DNA from: CAUSKK01 sp963532425
GTDB lineage: Bacteria; Pseudomonadota; Gammaproteobacteria; Cardiobacteriales; Cardiobacteriaceae
DNA length: 15,275 bases
Reading direction: 5' to 3'
Assembly (NCBI GenBank): GCA_963532425.1
Contig: CAUSKK010000028.1
Location: forward strand, 1-15,275
Of the stretch, positions 1 to 7,038 are shown piece by piece; positions within the stretch are counted from its first letter, which is position 1; every line of letters begins with the position of its first letter. The notes beneath the pieces are model-generated. The model did not search any database, was not told the origin of the DNA, and was given only the letters and a program-made list of their open reading frames with translations. The translations under genes were made by a program, and so were the position numbers.

Positions 1-858
1 GCGCTTCACTGGGAAAGTTCTCTGGAGATGAAGCGCTTCCCTTTGGGGCCTCGGTTGGGATTCCAATCCGGCCGCCGGTTCAAACAAATGGGGGGAGCGC
101 TTCAATCCCAAGCCCATTTTTATGACTTGAAGGAGGGAAGAGTTTCCCGCTGGCCATTCGGAACGAAGCGCTTCCTTTTTTACGAATTACCAGCGGGAAG
201 CGCTTCCACGGTGGAAGCTGGAAGAAACAGTGCCCGCCGGCCCATTTATCTGGTGAAGCGCTTCGTTTTGACAGCCGGCGCCGGACGCTCCACAAGGGAA
301 GCGCTTCCCTCTGGCCAAGGTTTTAAGAATGAAGCGCTTCCTTCGGGGTGCCAGTGGGAAAGGGACAGTCGGAGAATGGGGGGCGGAAGGGGGAAGCGCT
401 TCGGGCTGGAGAGGTTTTTTTTCTAATGGGCCGGGGCTAGCGAAGCGCTTCCCGCTGGTTAATCAGGCCGAAGCACTTCGTTTCCCAAGGCCAGAACAAA
501 CCGAAGCGCTTCACCGGGGAAAGCCTTTGGCAAGCGAAGCGCTCCCTTAGGGGTTTAAAGGAAGCGCTTCGCTTTGATGAGGCCGTTTCTGTAGCCCTGG
601 CCCGGGCGGGAATTAGCAAACGGGTCGCGATCGTTGTGAAGCGTTGCCCTTTTTGGCAGTTCTAGAGTCGAAGCGCTTCGCCGGCTAGAGCCTTTTCGGA
701 GCGAAGCGCTTCGGGCCGTCAGAAACGGAGCTTCCCCCGGGCCGGGGGCTGGGAAGGAAGCGATGGCTGCGCCACTAGGTGGCTTGTGCGCTCCTTCACC
801 AGGAGCGCTTCCTTTAGACTGAAGCACTCGCCCCCCGGGGCCCAACCAAGGAATCACT
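1..858. repeat. Dense array of palindrome GAAGCGCTTC; no gene seen
   Basis: This is the only stretch over 300 bases without a credible gene. Exact copies of the perfect 10-bp palindrome GAAGCGCTTC start at 30, 165, 197, 255, 298, 331, 393, 442, 503, 561, 670 and 703, and a copy cut by the window edge covers 1-7. One-mismatch copies start at 94, 470, 536 and 802; two-mismatch copies at 137 and 638; weaker traces lie near 728 and 821. Start-to-start distances often fall at 25-33 bp (most often 32-33), with others at 43-77. Spacers differ in sequence, but many have a CTGG or GGGG about 3-5 bases after the palindrome. The apparent ORFs here are strings of KRF, EAL and SAS peptides read from the palindrome, so I treat the region as non-coding. 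A 7-bp inverted repeat lies at 734-748 and a 5-bp one at 771-783. The function is unknown: an uptake-sequence cluster or protein-binding array are both possible. Confidence 0.9.
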
Positions 859-1830
859 ATGACAGACCCTAATTTAACGGCCGTATGGCAACGGGCCGGC
901 CAGCATCTCCAGCGGCTGGCCCAGGAGCCGGCCTATCGTGTCCAGATTGAAAAGCAACTCTACGCCGGCGCCCCGCCCGCCCTGCGCGCCGAAATCCAGC
1001 GTTCGGGCCCGGCGCCCCGGCCGCTACAGGGGGAAATCCGCCCGCTGGATTTTGCCGGCGAACCGGAGCTGGCCGCCATGCAGCGGCTGGCTATGGCCCT
1101 GGCCACGGAAAAAACCGCCGCCCTGCTGGCCGCCTACGACCGCCACCCGGCCACCGGCGGCGGCCGCTATGTCTGCTCGGACAGCTTTAAGGAGCTATTT
1201 CCAGCCTGGGCCGAGCCGGCCCAGCGGGCCCGGGCCAATGACGCCCTGCATAACAGTTCGGCGGTGCTGGCCGCCACCCAGCTGGCGGCGCTGTTGGAAC
1301 GCGGCGAGCCCCGGCTGGCCCTGTTTCTCACCGGCATTCCCGGCGCCGGCAAAACCACCCTGAGCCGGGCCCTGCTCGACGATGAGCGGGTCGGCCTTAT
1401 GTTTGAGGGCCAGCTGGCCCGGCCCCAGAGCGCCTTCCCGAAAATCACCGCCTGCCTTGACCGAGGCTGGTCGGTGGCCATTCTGGCGGTGCACCGCAGC
1501 CCGGAGACGGCGCTGGCCAACACCCTGAAGCGCTTCCACGCCTACGGTCGGGGTGGCAGTCTGGCGGTGATGAGCGCCATTCAGGGGAATCTGCCCGCCG
1601 GCCTGGCCGAGCTGCACGCCCACTTCGGCGGCCGTATCCGGCTGCTGGCCCTCGACGGCGACACCGGCGACTTTATCGACGACCCGGCCGCCATTGAAGC
1701 CCGGCTCAATCTCGGCGACCCGGAAACCATTCGCCGGCGGCTGGAAACCCGGCTGGACGCGCTGTGGCAGAGCGGCGCCCTCAGTCCGGCGGCCCGGGCC
1801 CAGGCGCTGCACACGCACCTTAAGCTGTAA
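859..1830 (+). CDS. Zeta-toxin-like P-loop kinase
   Basis: The 323-aa protein has a Walker A motif GIPGAGKTT at residues 159-167, preceded by a hydrophobic strand (LALFLT). It then has a segment resembling the zeta-toxin/PNK-like kinase core, with a second strand SVAILAVHR at 205-213 and a basic stretch NTLKRFHAYGRGG (221-233) that could be the substrate lid. Residues 1-150 are helical and not recognised. Zeta toxins of epsilon/zeta systems phosphorylate UDP-N-acetylglucosamine; whether this protein does so is inference. The ATG at 859 follows AAGGAA at 5-bp spacing. No epsilon-like antitoxin ORF lies on either side: upstream is the palindrome array, downstream a terminator. It may therefore be an orphan or domesticated kinase rather than a toxin. 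An exact GAAGCGCTTC (1527-1536) encodes K224-F226. Confidence 0.75.
   Translation: MTDPNLTAVWQRAGQHLQRLAQEPAYRVQIEKQLYAGAPPALRAEIQRSGPAPRPLQGEIRPLDFAGEPELAAMQRLAMALATEKTAALLAAYDRHPATGGGRYVCSDSFKELFPAWAEPAQRARANDALHNSSAVLAATQLAALLERGEPRLALFLTGIPGAGKTTLSRALLDDERVGLMFEGQLARPQSAFPKITACLDRGWSVAILAVHRSPETALANTLKRFHAYGRGGSLAVMSAIQGNLPAGLAELHAHFGGRIRLLALDGDTGDFIDDPAAIEARLNLGDPETIRRRLETRLDALWQSGALSPAARAQALHTHLKL
1527..1536. repeat. GAAGCGCTTC copy inside zeta-like kinase
   Basis: Exact palindrome read in frame as Lys-Arg-Phe (residues 224-226). Confidence 0.9.
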
Positions 1831-1860
1831 AAAAAAGCCGGGTTTAGACCCGGCTTTTTG
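1831..1860. terminator. Bidirectional rho-independent terminator
   Basis: A 7-bp perfect stem (GCCGGGT 1837-1843 with ACCCGGC 1848-1854) and TTAG loop are flanked by six A on the left and five T on the right. It can therefore end transcription from both the zeta-like gene (+) and yraN (-). Unlike other terminators here it does not contain the palindrome. Confidence 0.92.
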
Positions 1861-1861
1861 T

Positions 1862-2197
1862 CTAGAGCTCGATGTTTTGCAGCCACTGCCAGCCCTGTTC
1901 GTCGCCGCAGAGGGCGTCCACCCGGCAGGGCGGCGGCACCGGGTAGCGGCTCAGATAGACCTGGGCCGTGCGCCAGAGTTTTTGGCGCTTGCGACCGTCG
2001 ATGCTGGCGGCGGCGTCCACCAGCGCCCCGGCCCGGCGCCAGCGCACCTCGACGAAGACCAGCGTGTCGCCGTCCTCGGCAATCAAATCAATCTCGCCCC
2101 AGCGGCAGGAAAAATTCCGCTCCAGCAGGTGCAGGCCCTGGCGTTCCAGATAGCGGGCGGCCTCGGCTTCGGCGGCCGCACCCCGGCGGCGGCTCAT
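1862..2197 (-). CDS. yraN: YraN/UPF0102 family nuclease-fold protein
   Basis: The 111-aa protein matches the UPF0102 family in length and layout. An N-terminal helix (EAEAARYLERQG, 10-21) is followed by LLERNFSCRWGEIDLIAED (24-42), containing the G-E-I-D signature (34-37), and by LVFVEVRWRR (46-55), containing the E-V-R element (50-52). These correspond to the acidic positions of the Holliday-resolvase/PD-(D/E)XK fold. The family is usually annotated as a putative endonuclease without an assigned substrate. Its ATG overlaps the tex stop codon (ATGA, 2194-2197), so it is translated from the tex transcript and probably depends on translational coupling. The transcript ends at the shared terminator at 1831-1860. 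Confidence 0.9.
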   Translation of the reverse strand: MSRRRGAAAEAEAARYLERQGLHLLERNFSCRWGEIDLIAEDGDTLVFVEVRWRRAGALVDAAASIDGRKRQKLWRTAQVYLSRYPVPPPCRVDALCGDEQGWQWLQNIEL

Positions 2198-4419
2198 TGG
2201 TTTTTCTTCAGCACGCTCAGTTCGGCGGCCAGGGCCGTAATCCGGGGCTTGTCGGTCTTGGCCTTGGCCGGCCGGCGGTCGCGCCGCCCGTTGTCCTCGG
2301 CCTCGTCCCTGGCCTCGCGCACCAGCGCCAGGGCCACCCGCTGCCGTTCCTCGTCCACCTCCAGCACGCGCACCCGCACCACTTCGCCGGCCTTAACCAG
2401 CTCGCGCGGGTCGCTGACGAAGCGCTTCGCCATCTGGGAGATGTGAATCAGACCGTCCTGATGGACGCCAATATCAACAAAGGCCCCGAAGCTGGCCACG
2501 TTGGAAATCACCCCCTCCAGCACCATGCCGACGCGCAAATCCTTGAGCTCGTTCACGCCCTCGGCAAAGCGGGCGCCCTGGTACTCGCCGCGCGGGTCGC
2601 GGCCGGCCTTCTCCAGCTCGCGGACGATGGCCTGCAGCGTCGGCAGGCCGCAGTCGGGCCGGATAAAATCGCCGAGGCGGAGCCGCCGTAGGGCGGTGCC
2701 GTTGCCGATGACCGCCGGCGGCGCCAGGCCCAGGCTGGCAATCATGGCCCGGGCGACGGCGTAGCTTTCCGGGTGCACGGCCGAATTGTCCAGCGGCTCC
2801 CGGCCGCCGCTGATGCGCAGGAAGCCGGCGGCCTGCTCGAAGGTTTTCGGGCCCAGCCGGGGCACCTGCAGCAGGGCCTGGCGGTCGGGGAAGGCGCCGT
2901 GCTCATCGCGATGGCGGACGATGCTGTGGGCCAGGGTGATGCTGAGGCCGGAAATGCGTTGCAGCAGCTGGGCCGAGGCCGTGTTCACATCGACGCCGAC
3001 GCCGTTCACACAGTCCTCGACCACCGCGTCCAGGGCGGCGGCCAGCTGGTTCTGATTGACATCGTGCTGGTACTGGCCGACGCCGATGGCCTTGGGTTCG
3101 ATTTTGACCAGCTCGGCCAGCGGGTCCTGGAGCCGGCGGGCGATGGAAACGGCGCCGCGCAGGCTCACGTCCAGCTCGGGAAACTCCCGGGCCGCCAGCT
3201 CCGAGGCCGAATAGACCGAGGCGCCGGCCTCGGAAACGGTGATTTTGCTCAGGCCTGGACAGCGGGCGCAGAGCTGGGCCGCCAGGGCGTTGGTTTCACG
3301 GCTGGCGGTGCCGTTGCCGATGGCCACCAGCTGGACATCGTGGCGCCGAACCAGCTCGGCCAGGGTGCGAAGCGCTTCCTCCTCCCGGTGTAGATAGACC
3401 ACCGCCGTGGCCACCAGCTTGCCGGTGCCGTCCACCACGGCGGTTTTGATGCCGGTGCGGAAACCCGGGTCGAGGCCGAGGGTGGGCCGGTGGCCGGCCG
3501 GGGCGGCCAGCAGCAAATCCTTGAGGTTGGCGGCGAACACGGCGATGGCGGCGCGGTCAGCCTCCTCCTTCAGCCGCTGCAGGGCCTCCAGCTCGGCGCT
3601 GGGCAGCAGTTTGGCGCGCCAGCCCAGCCGCACCGTCTGGGCCAGCCAGGCACTGGCGCCGGTGTTGAACTGGTAGTGGTCGCTGAGCAGCCGCTCATAG
3701 TCGCCGTCCTCGACGGTTAGGGTGAGGCCGAGAATGCCCTCGTTACGGCCGCGCAGCAGGGCCAAAGCGCGATGGCTGGGCACGGCGTGCAGCGCTTCCT
3801 CGTGGGCGAAATAGTCCTGGAATTTCTGGCCGGCCGTCTCCTGGCCCTCCAGCACCCGGGCGCTGAGCCGCGCCTCGCCCCAGAAACGCGGGCGCAGCTG
3901 GGCCAGCAGCTCGGCATCCTCGCCGAAGCGCTCCAGCCAGATGGCCCGGGCCCCGTCAAGGGCGGCCTTGACATCGGTCACCTCGCCGCGCACGAACGGC
4001 AGGGCCAGGCTTTCCGGCGGCGTGCTCGGGTCGGCGGCCAGGGCGTCGGCCAGCGGTTCCAGGCCCTGTTCCCGGGCCACGGTGGCCCGGCTGCGCCGCT
4101 TCGGTTTGTAGGGCAGATATAAATCCTCCAGCCGGGTTTTGTCCTCGGCGGCCTGAATCAGCGCCTCCAGCTCCGGGCTCAGCTGGTTCTGGCTGGCGAT
4201 GCTCTGCAGAATGACCGTGCGCCGTTCCTCCAGACCGCGCAGATAGTCAAGCCGGGCCGCCAGCTGGCGCAGCTGGCCATCGTCGAGGCTGCCGGTGGCC
4301 TCCTTGCGGTAGCGGGCGATGAAGGGGACGGTGGCGCCCTCGTCCAGCAGCTGTACGGCACTGGCCACCTGGGCCGGGCGCACCTGCAGCTCGGCGGCGA
4401 TTTTGTCGTTGATATTCAT
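2194..4419 (-). CDS. tex: Tex-family transcription accessory / RNA-binding protein
   Basis: At 741 aa it is close to full-length Tex/YhgF. The N-terminal helical domain has the typical ARYRKEATGSLDD stretch (35-47) and LEDLYLPYKPKRR (97-109). A YqgF-like RNase H-fold domain begins at LGLDPGFRTGIKTAVVDG (314-331). Helix-hairpin-helix motifs follow (about 485-540, including ISGLSITLA and VPRLGPKTFEQAAGF). A C-terminal S1 RNA-binding domain spans about 628-700, with a basic tail. Tex binds nucleic acid and acts in transcription and stress or virulence gene expression; its exact role here is inferred. The ATG at 4419 follows AAGGAAGG. Two exact palindromes fall in the gene, encoding Glu-Ala-Leu (348-350) and Lys-Arg-Phe (665-667). 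One-mismatch copies start at 3789 and 3925. The gene is the first of a tex-yraN operon. Confidence 0.96.
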   Translation of the reverse strand: MNINDKIAAELQVRPAQVASAVQLLDEGATVPFIARYRKEATGSLDDGQLRQLAARLDYLRGLEERRTVILQSIASQNQLSPELEALIQAAEDKTRLEDLYLPYKPKRRSRATVAREQGLEPLADALAADPSTPPESLALPFVRGEVTDVKAALDGARAIWLERFGEDAELLAQLRPRFWGEARLSARVLEGQETAGQKFQDYFAHEEALHAVPSHRALALLRGRNEGILGLTLTVEDGDYERLLSDHYQFNTGASAWLAQTVRLGWRAKLLPSAELEALQRLKEEADRAAIAVFAANLKDLLLAAPAGHRPTLGLDPGFRTGIKTAVVDGTGKLVATAVVYLHREEEALRTLAELVRRHDVQLVAIGNGTASRETNALAAQLCARCPGLSKITVSEAGASVYSASELAAREFPELDVSLRGAVSIARRLQDPLAELVKIEPKAIGVGQYQHDVNQNQLAAALDAVVEDCVNGVGVDVNTASAQLLQRISGLSITLAHSIVRHRDEHGAFPDRQALLQVPRLGPKTFEQAAGFLRISGGREPLDNSAVHPESYAVARAMIASLGLAPPAVIGNGTALRRLRLGDFIRPDCGLPTLQAIVRELEKAGRDPRGEYQGARFAEGVNELKDLRVGMVLEGVISNVASFGAFVDIGVHQDGLIHISQMAKRFVSDPRELVKAGEVVRVRVLEVDEERQRVALALVREARDEAEDNGRRDRRPAKAKTDKPRITALAAELSVLKKNQ
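2419..2428. repeat. GAAGCGCTTC copy in tex (S1 domain)
   Basis: Exact palindrome encoding Lys-Arg-Phe (665-667) on the minus strand. Confidence 0.9.
3369..3378. repeat. GAAGCGCTTC copy in tex (YqgF-like domain)
   Basis: Exact palindrome encoding Glu-Ala-Leu (348-350) on the minus strand. Confidence 0.9.
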
Positions 4420-4453
4420 GGCTTTTCCTTCCTTATATTTTTAATGGGGCCTC

Positions 4454-4482
4454 ACCATGTCCGTTTGGGGGCGGCCTGTCAA
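4454..4482 (-). promoter_or_regulatory. Candidate sigma70 promoter for tex
   Basis: On the minus strand a perfect -35 TTGACA (4482-4477) is followed after 17 bp by a poor -10, CATGGT (4459-4454). It lies between the scrA terminator and the tex start, where a promoter is needed. The weak -10 keeps confidence modest. Confidence 0.4.
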
Positions 4483-4490
4483 TAGGACGC

Positions 4491-4521
4491 AAAAAAAAGC
4501 GCCTCCCGGAGGAAGCGCTTA
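4491..4521 (-). terminator. Palindrome-derived terminator of scrA
   Basis: AAGCGC (4497-4502) pairs with GCGCTT (4515-4520) around a CTCC/GGAG inner stem. Eight A on the + strand (4491-4498) become the U-run of a minus-strand transcript leaving scrA. The right arm is a one-mismatch copy of the palindrome (4512-4521). The element is nearly identical to the nhaD-like gene's terminator at 8496-8525. Confidence 0.88.
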
Positions 4522-4533
4522 CGGGGCGGGGCC

Positions 4534-6435
4534 CTAGAGCCGGGGCCGGTTGTTTTCCAGTACCACCGGCGTGCCGTCGTCCAGACCGGTGAACAGCACC
4601 GCCGTCATCAGGCTCGGCACCTGGTCGCGCAGGGCCTCCCAATCCACCTCCAGCAGCGGCTGGCCGGCCTGAACCCGGTCGCCCTCGGCGGCCCGGGCCC
4701 GGAAGCCGGCACCGTTCAGCTTGACCGTGTCGATGCCCACGTGAATGAGGATTTCCAGGCCGTTGTCGGCCTCGATGCCAATGGCATGTTTGGTCGGAAA
4801 GAACGTAACGATGCGCCCATTCACCGGCGACCGCACCGGCCCGCCGCTGGGCTGAATGGCATAGCCGGCGCCCATGGCCCCCGAAGCGAAGGCCGGGTCG
4901 GGAATCTGGGCCAGGGGAAGCGCTTCGCCGTCCAGCGGGTTCTGCCATTCGGCGGGCAGTTTGCTGTCGCTGGTCGTGGTGGTCGCGCCGGGGGCCGGTT
5001 CGGCCGGGCCGGCGGCCGGGGCGAAGCGCTTACTGCGGCCGAGCATAAGGGTGAGGCCGAAGGTCAGGCCGAAGGAAATAGCCATGCCGATGACATAGGG
5101 CAGCATTTTCGCCAGGTCGATGGAGATAAAGCCGAGGAGGCCGGCGGCGCCCAGGGCCACCGCTTTGACCTTAAATAAACCGATAAAGCCGGCAGCCACC
5201 GCCGTGCCGGCCAGGGCCGCATAGAAGGGATAGCGCAGGCGCAGGTTCACCCCGAACATGGCCGGTTCCGTAATGCCCAGCACGGCGGAAATGCCCGAGG
5301 CGCTGGCCACGGAGCGCAGCCTGTCGTCCCGGCGCAGCAGGAAGAAGGCGCCGAAGGCCGCCGCCCCCTGGGCCACGTTGTTCATGGCAGCGATGGGGAA
5401 AATGAAGGTGCCGCCGGTTTCGGCCAGCTGGGCAATCAGCTGGGTTTCCACGGGAATGAAGCTGTTGTGCATGCCGGTGATGACGATGGGCGCGTAGAGG
5501 CCGCCGAAGAGGGCGCTGCCGAGGGCGCCGCTGCTGTTGTAGAGCCAGAGAATGGCGTTGGTGAAGGCGGTGCCGGCGTCCCGGGTCCATTCGCCGACGA
5601 AGGCAAAGGTCAGAAAGGCGGTGATGAAGATGGCCAGCAGCGGCGTTAGCAATAAATCGACGCTGGCGGGAATGACCCGGCGCAGGGCCAGTTCCAGCTT
5701 CGCCAGAATGTAGCTGCACACCAGCACCGGCAGCACCGTGCCCTGGTAGCCCACCTTGGTGAGGTGCAGGCCGAGCAAATCCCAGTGCGTCAGGGTGCCC
5801 TCGGCGGTGGCCTTGGCCAATTCATAGTTATTGGTTAAAGCCGGGTGCACCATAATCATGCCCAGCACCGCGCCCAGGAACGGATTACCGCCGAAAATGC
5901 GCGTGGCCGAGAAGGCCAGCAGTATGGGCAGGAAGACGAAGGGGGCGTTGGCGAAGGTATTAATCATGTCGGCCAGGTTGGCCCAGCCGGGGTGCTGGTC
6001 GATGAGGCTCTGGCCGCCGAACATCTTCGCGTTGAGCAGGTTGTTCAGACCCATGAGCAGACCGCCGGCGACAATGGCCGGAATGATGGGCACGAAAATG
6101 TCCGACAGCGTCTTAATGCCGCGCTGAAGCCAATTACCTTTGGCGCCGGCCAGACTTTTCGCCTCGGCGGTGCTGACGCCCTGGACGCCGGTCAGTTCCT
6201 GCAAAGCGGCGCAGACCTTATTCACAATGCCGGTGCCGAAGATGATTTGAAACTGGCCGGCGGTGAGGAAATGGCCCTTGGCTAAGTCCAGGGCCTCGAC
6301 GGCGGCCTTATCAATTTTGCTTTCGTCATGTAGCACCAGCCGCAGGCGGGTGGCACAGTGGGTGATGGCGGCAATATTGGCCCGGCCGCCGACGGCGCTT
6401 TCGATGGCCCGGGCCACGGCTTGATAGTCGCTCAT
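4534..6435 (-). CDS. scrA: PTS EIIBCA permease, probably sucrose-specific
   Basis: The 633-aa protein has all three PTS domains fused in B-C-A order. EIIB (about 1-90) carries the phosphorylated cysteine C27 in ITHCATRLRL. A multi-span EIIC of the glucose/sucrose superfamily (about 110-465) has NAPFVFLPILLAFSA and GITEPAMFGVNLRLRYPF. A Pro/Ala/Thr-rich linker (about 470-495) leads to an EIIA of the IIA-Glc type (about 499-633). Its histidines H550 (TKHAIGI) and H565 (LIHVGIDTV) are 15 residues apart, as in IIA-Glc (H75/H90). It would take up sucrose and release sucrose-6-phosphate inside the cell. Sucrose specificity is inferred from scrB nearby; another glucoside, such as a beta-glucoside or trehalose, is the alternative. 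The ATG at 6435 follows AGGAG. The fused EIIA removes the need for a separate Crr. An exact palindrome (4917-4926) encodes Glu-Ala-Leu at the start of EIIA, and a one-mismatch copy (5023-5032) lies in the linker region. Confidence 0.88.
   Translation of the reverse strand: MSDYQAVARAIESAVGGRANIAAITHCATRLRLVLHDESKIDKAAVEALDLAKGHFLTAGQFQIIFGTGIVNKVCAALQELTGVQGVSTAEAKSLAGAKGNWLQRGIKTLSDIFVPIIPAIVAGGLLMGLNNLLNAKMFGGQSLIDQHPGWANLADMINTFANAPFVFLPILLAFSATRIFGGNPFLGAVLGMIMVHPALTNNYELAKATAEGTLTHWDLLGLHLTKVGYQGTVLPVLVCSYILAKLELALRRVIPASVDLLLTPLLAIFITAFLTFAFVGEWTRDAGTAFTNAILWLYNSSGALGSALFGGLYAPIVITGMHNSFIPVETQLIAQLAETGGTFIFPIAAMNNVAQGAAAFGAFFLLRRDDRLRSVASASGISAVLGITEPAMFGVNLRLRYPFYAALAGTAVAAGFIGLFKVKAVALGAAGLLGFISIDLAKMLPYVIGMAISFGLTFGLTLMLGRSKRFAPAAGPAEPAPGATTTTSDSKLPAEWQNPLDGEALPLAQIPDPAFASGAMGAGYAIQPSGGPVRSPVNGRIVTFFPTKHAIGIEADNGLEILIHVGIDTVKLNGAGFRARAAEGDRVQAGQPLLEVDWEALRDQVPSLMTAVLFTGLDDGTPVVLENNRPRL
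4917..4926. repeat. GAAGCGCTTC copy in scrA (EIIA start)
   Basis: Exact palindrome encoding Glu-Ala-Leu near residues 504-506 on the minus strand. Confidence 0.9.
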
Positions 6436-6527
6436 AGGCTTACTCCTAGGGTGGGAAAAGGGGATTTTAGTGTAGGGATTTCGGCGGTTTTTTGCCTTTA
6501 CCGCTTGGTTAGGTCGCGGCCCCGGCC

Positions 6528-6556
6528 TTGACCCGGGCGGGGGCGGCTGGTATTTT
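6528..6556 (+). promoter_or_regulatory. Candidate sigma70 promoter for the small membrane protein
   Basis: TTGACC (6528-6533) and TATTTT (6551-6556) are separated by exactly 17 bp. This places a start site about 25 bases before the ATG at 6588, which has AGGAG at 6576-6580. The box lies in the 152-bp region shared with divergent scrA, for which I found no equally good promoter. Confidence 0.5.
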
Positions 6557-6587
6557 TAGAAAACCATTTAAAAACAGGAGACTAACC

Positions 6588-6971
6588 ATGAAACCATCCC
6601 CCGCCAACGGCCTGAGCACCTTTTACCTATTTTTTACGGTGCTGGGCCTCAGCATTCTCAATGACGTCTTTCATCTCACGGATAGCGAGCTGTTGCTCTT
6701 TTTTAGCGCCATCTTTCTGGCCGATGGGCTGACCGCCGGCACGCTGCGCCTCCGGGGAAAACAGGCGGAAGAGACCCCGCCCGTCAATGGTCCGCTGCTT
6801 TTGCTGGCGGCGGCGCTGGGCCTGGGCGGGTCGTTCTACGCCGGGCTAAACTGGCTCCAGGCGCTCTTTGCGACCCTGGGCGCTCTGAGCATCATTTCCT
6901 ATATAGCCCTCTTCGGGCGCCTGGCGGTGGACCTTATCCGGCGCCGCTGGCTGAACCGCCCCCGGGCCTAA
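6588..6971 (+). CDS. Small integral membrane protein, function unknown
   Basis: The 127-aa protein has four likely membrane segments, around residues 9-28, 33-50, 68-85 and 89-112, and a basic C-terminus (RRRWLNRPRA). A charged loop (about 53-66) separates the second and third segments. I recognise no family. The ATG at 6588 is chosen because AGGAG lies 7 bases upstream. An upstream TTG at 6528 is in frame but falls in the candidate -35 box and would add a basic, non-membrane extension. The gene runs divergently from scrA and convergently with scrB, so it sits between the two sucrose genes on the opposite strand. It ends in its own strong terminator. Confidence 0.75.
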   Translation: MKPSPANGLSTFYLFFTVLGLSILNDVFHLTDSELLLFFSAIFLADGLTAGTLRLRGKQAEETPPVNGPLLLLAAALGLGGSFYAGLNWLQALFATLGALSIISYIALFGRLAVDLIRRRWLNRPRA

Positions 6972-6976
6972 TCATT

Positions 6977-7016
6977 GCCCACATCACCCCCGCTCCGGCG
7001 GGGGTTTTTTGTGGGC
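6977..7016 (+). terminator. Rho-independent terminator after the small membrane gene
   Basis: A 7-bp GC stem (CCCCCGC 6987-6993 with GCGGGGG 6998-7004) is followed by six T (7005-7010). An outer 7-bp stem (GCCCACA 6977-6983 with TGTGGGC 7010-7016) encloses it and could also act on the convergent scrB transcript, although there is no T-run on that side. Confidence 0.9.
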
Positions 7017-7021
7017 AGGGG

Positions 7022-7031
7022 GAAGCGCTTC
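7022..7031. repeat. GAAGCGCTTC copy downstream of scrB
   Basis: Exact intergenic palindrome, 8 bases past the scrB stop codon. Confidence 0.9.
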
Positions 7032-7038
7032 GCCGGGG

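Noticed and set aside
1..830. CRISPR array
   Set aside because: The repeated part is only 10 bp and palindromic, spacing ranges from 25 to 77, and no cas genes are nearby. The same word also occurs inside genes throughout the window.
28..857. Several open frames of 60-132 codons in the left array on both strands
   Set aside because: Their peptides are repeats of KRF, EAL and SAS from the palindrome with unrelated filler. They have no good ribosome sites and no family resemblance.
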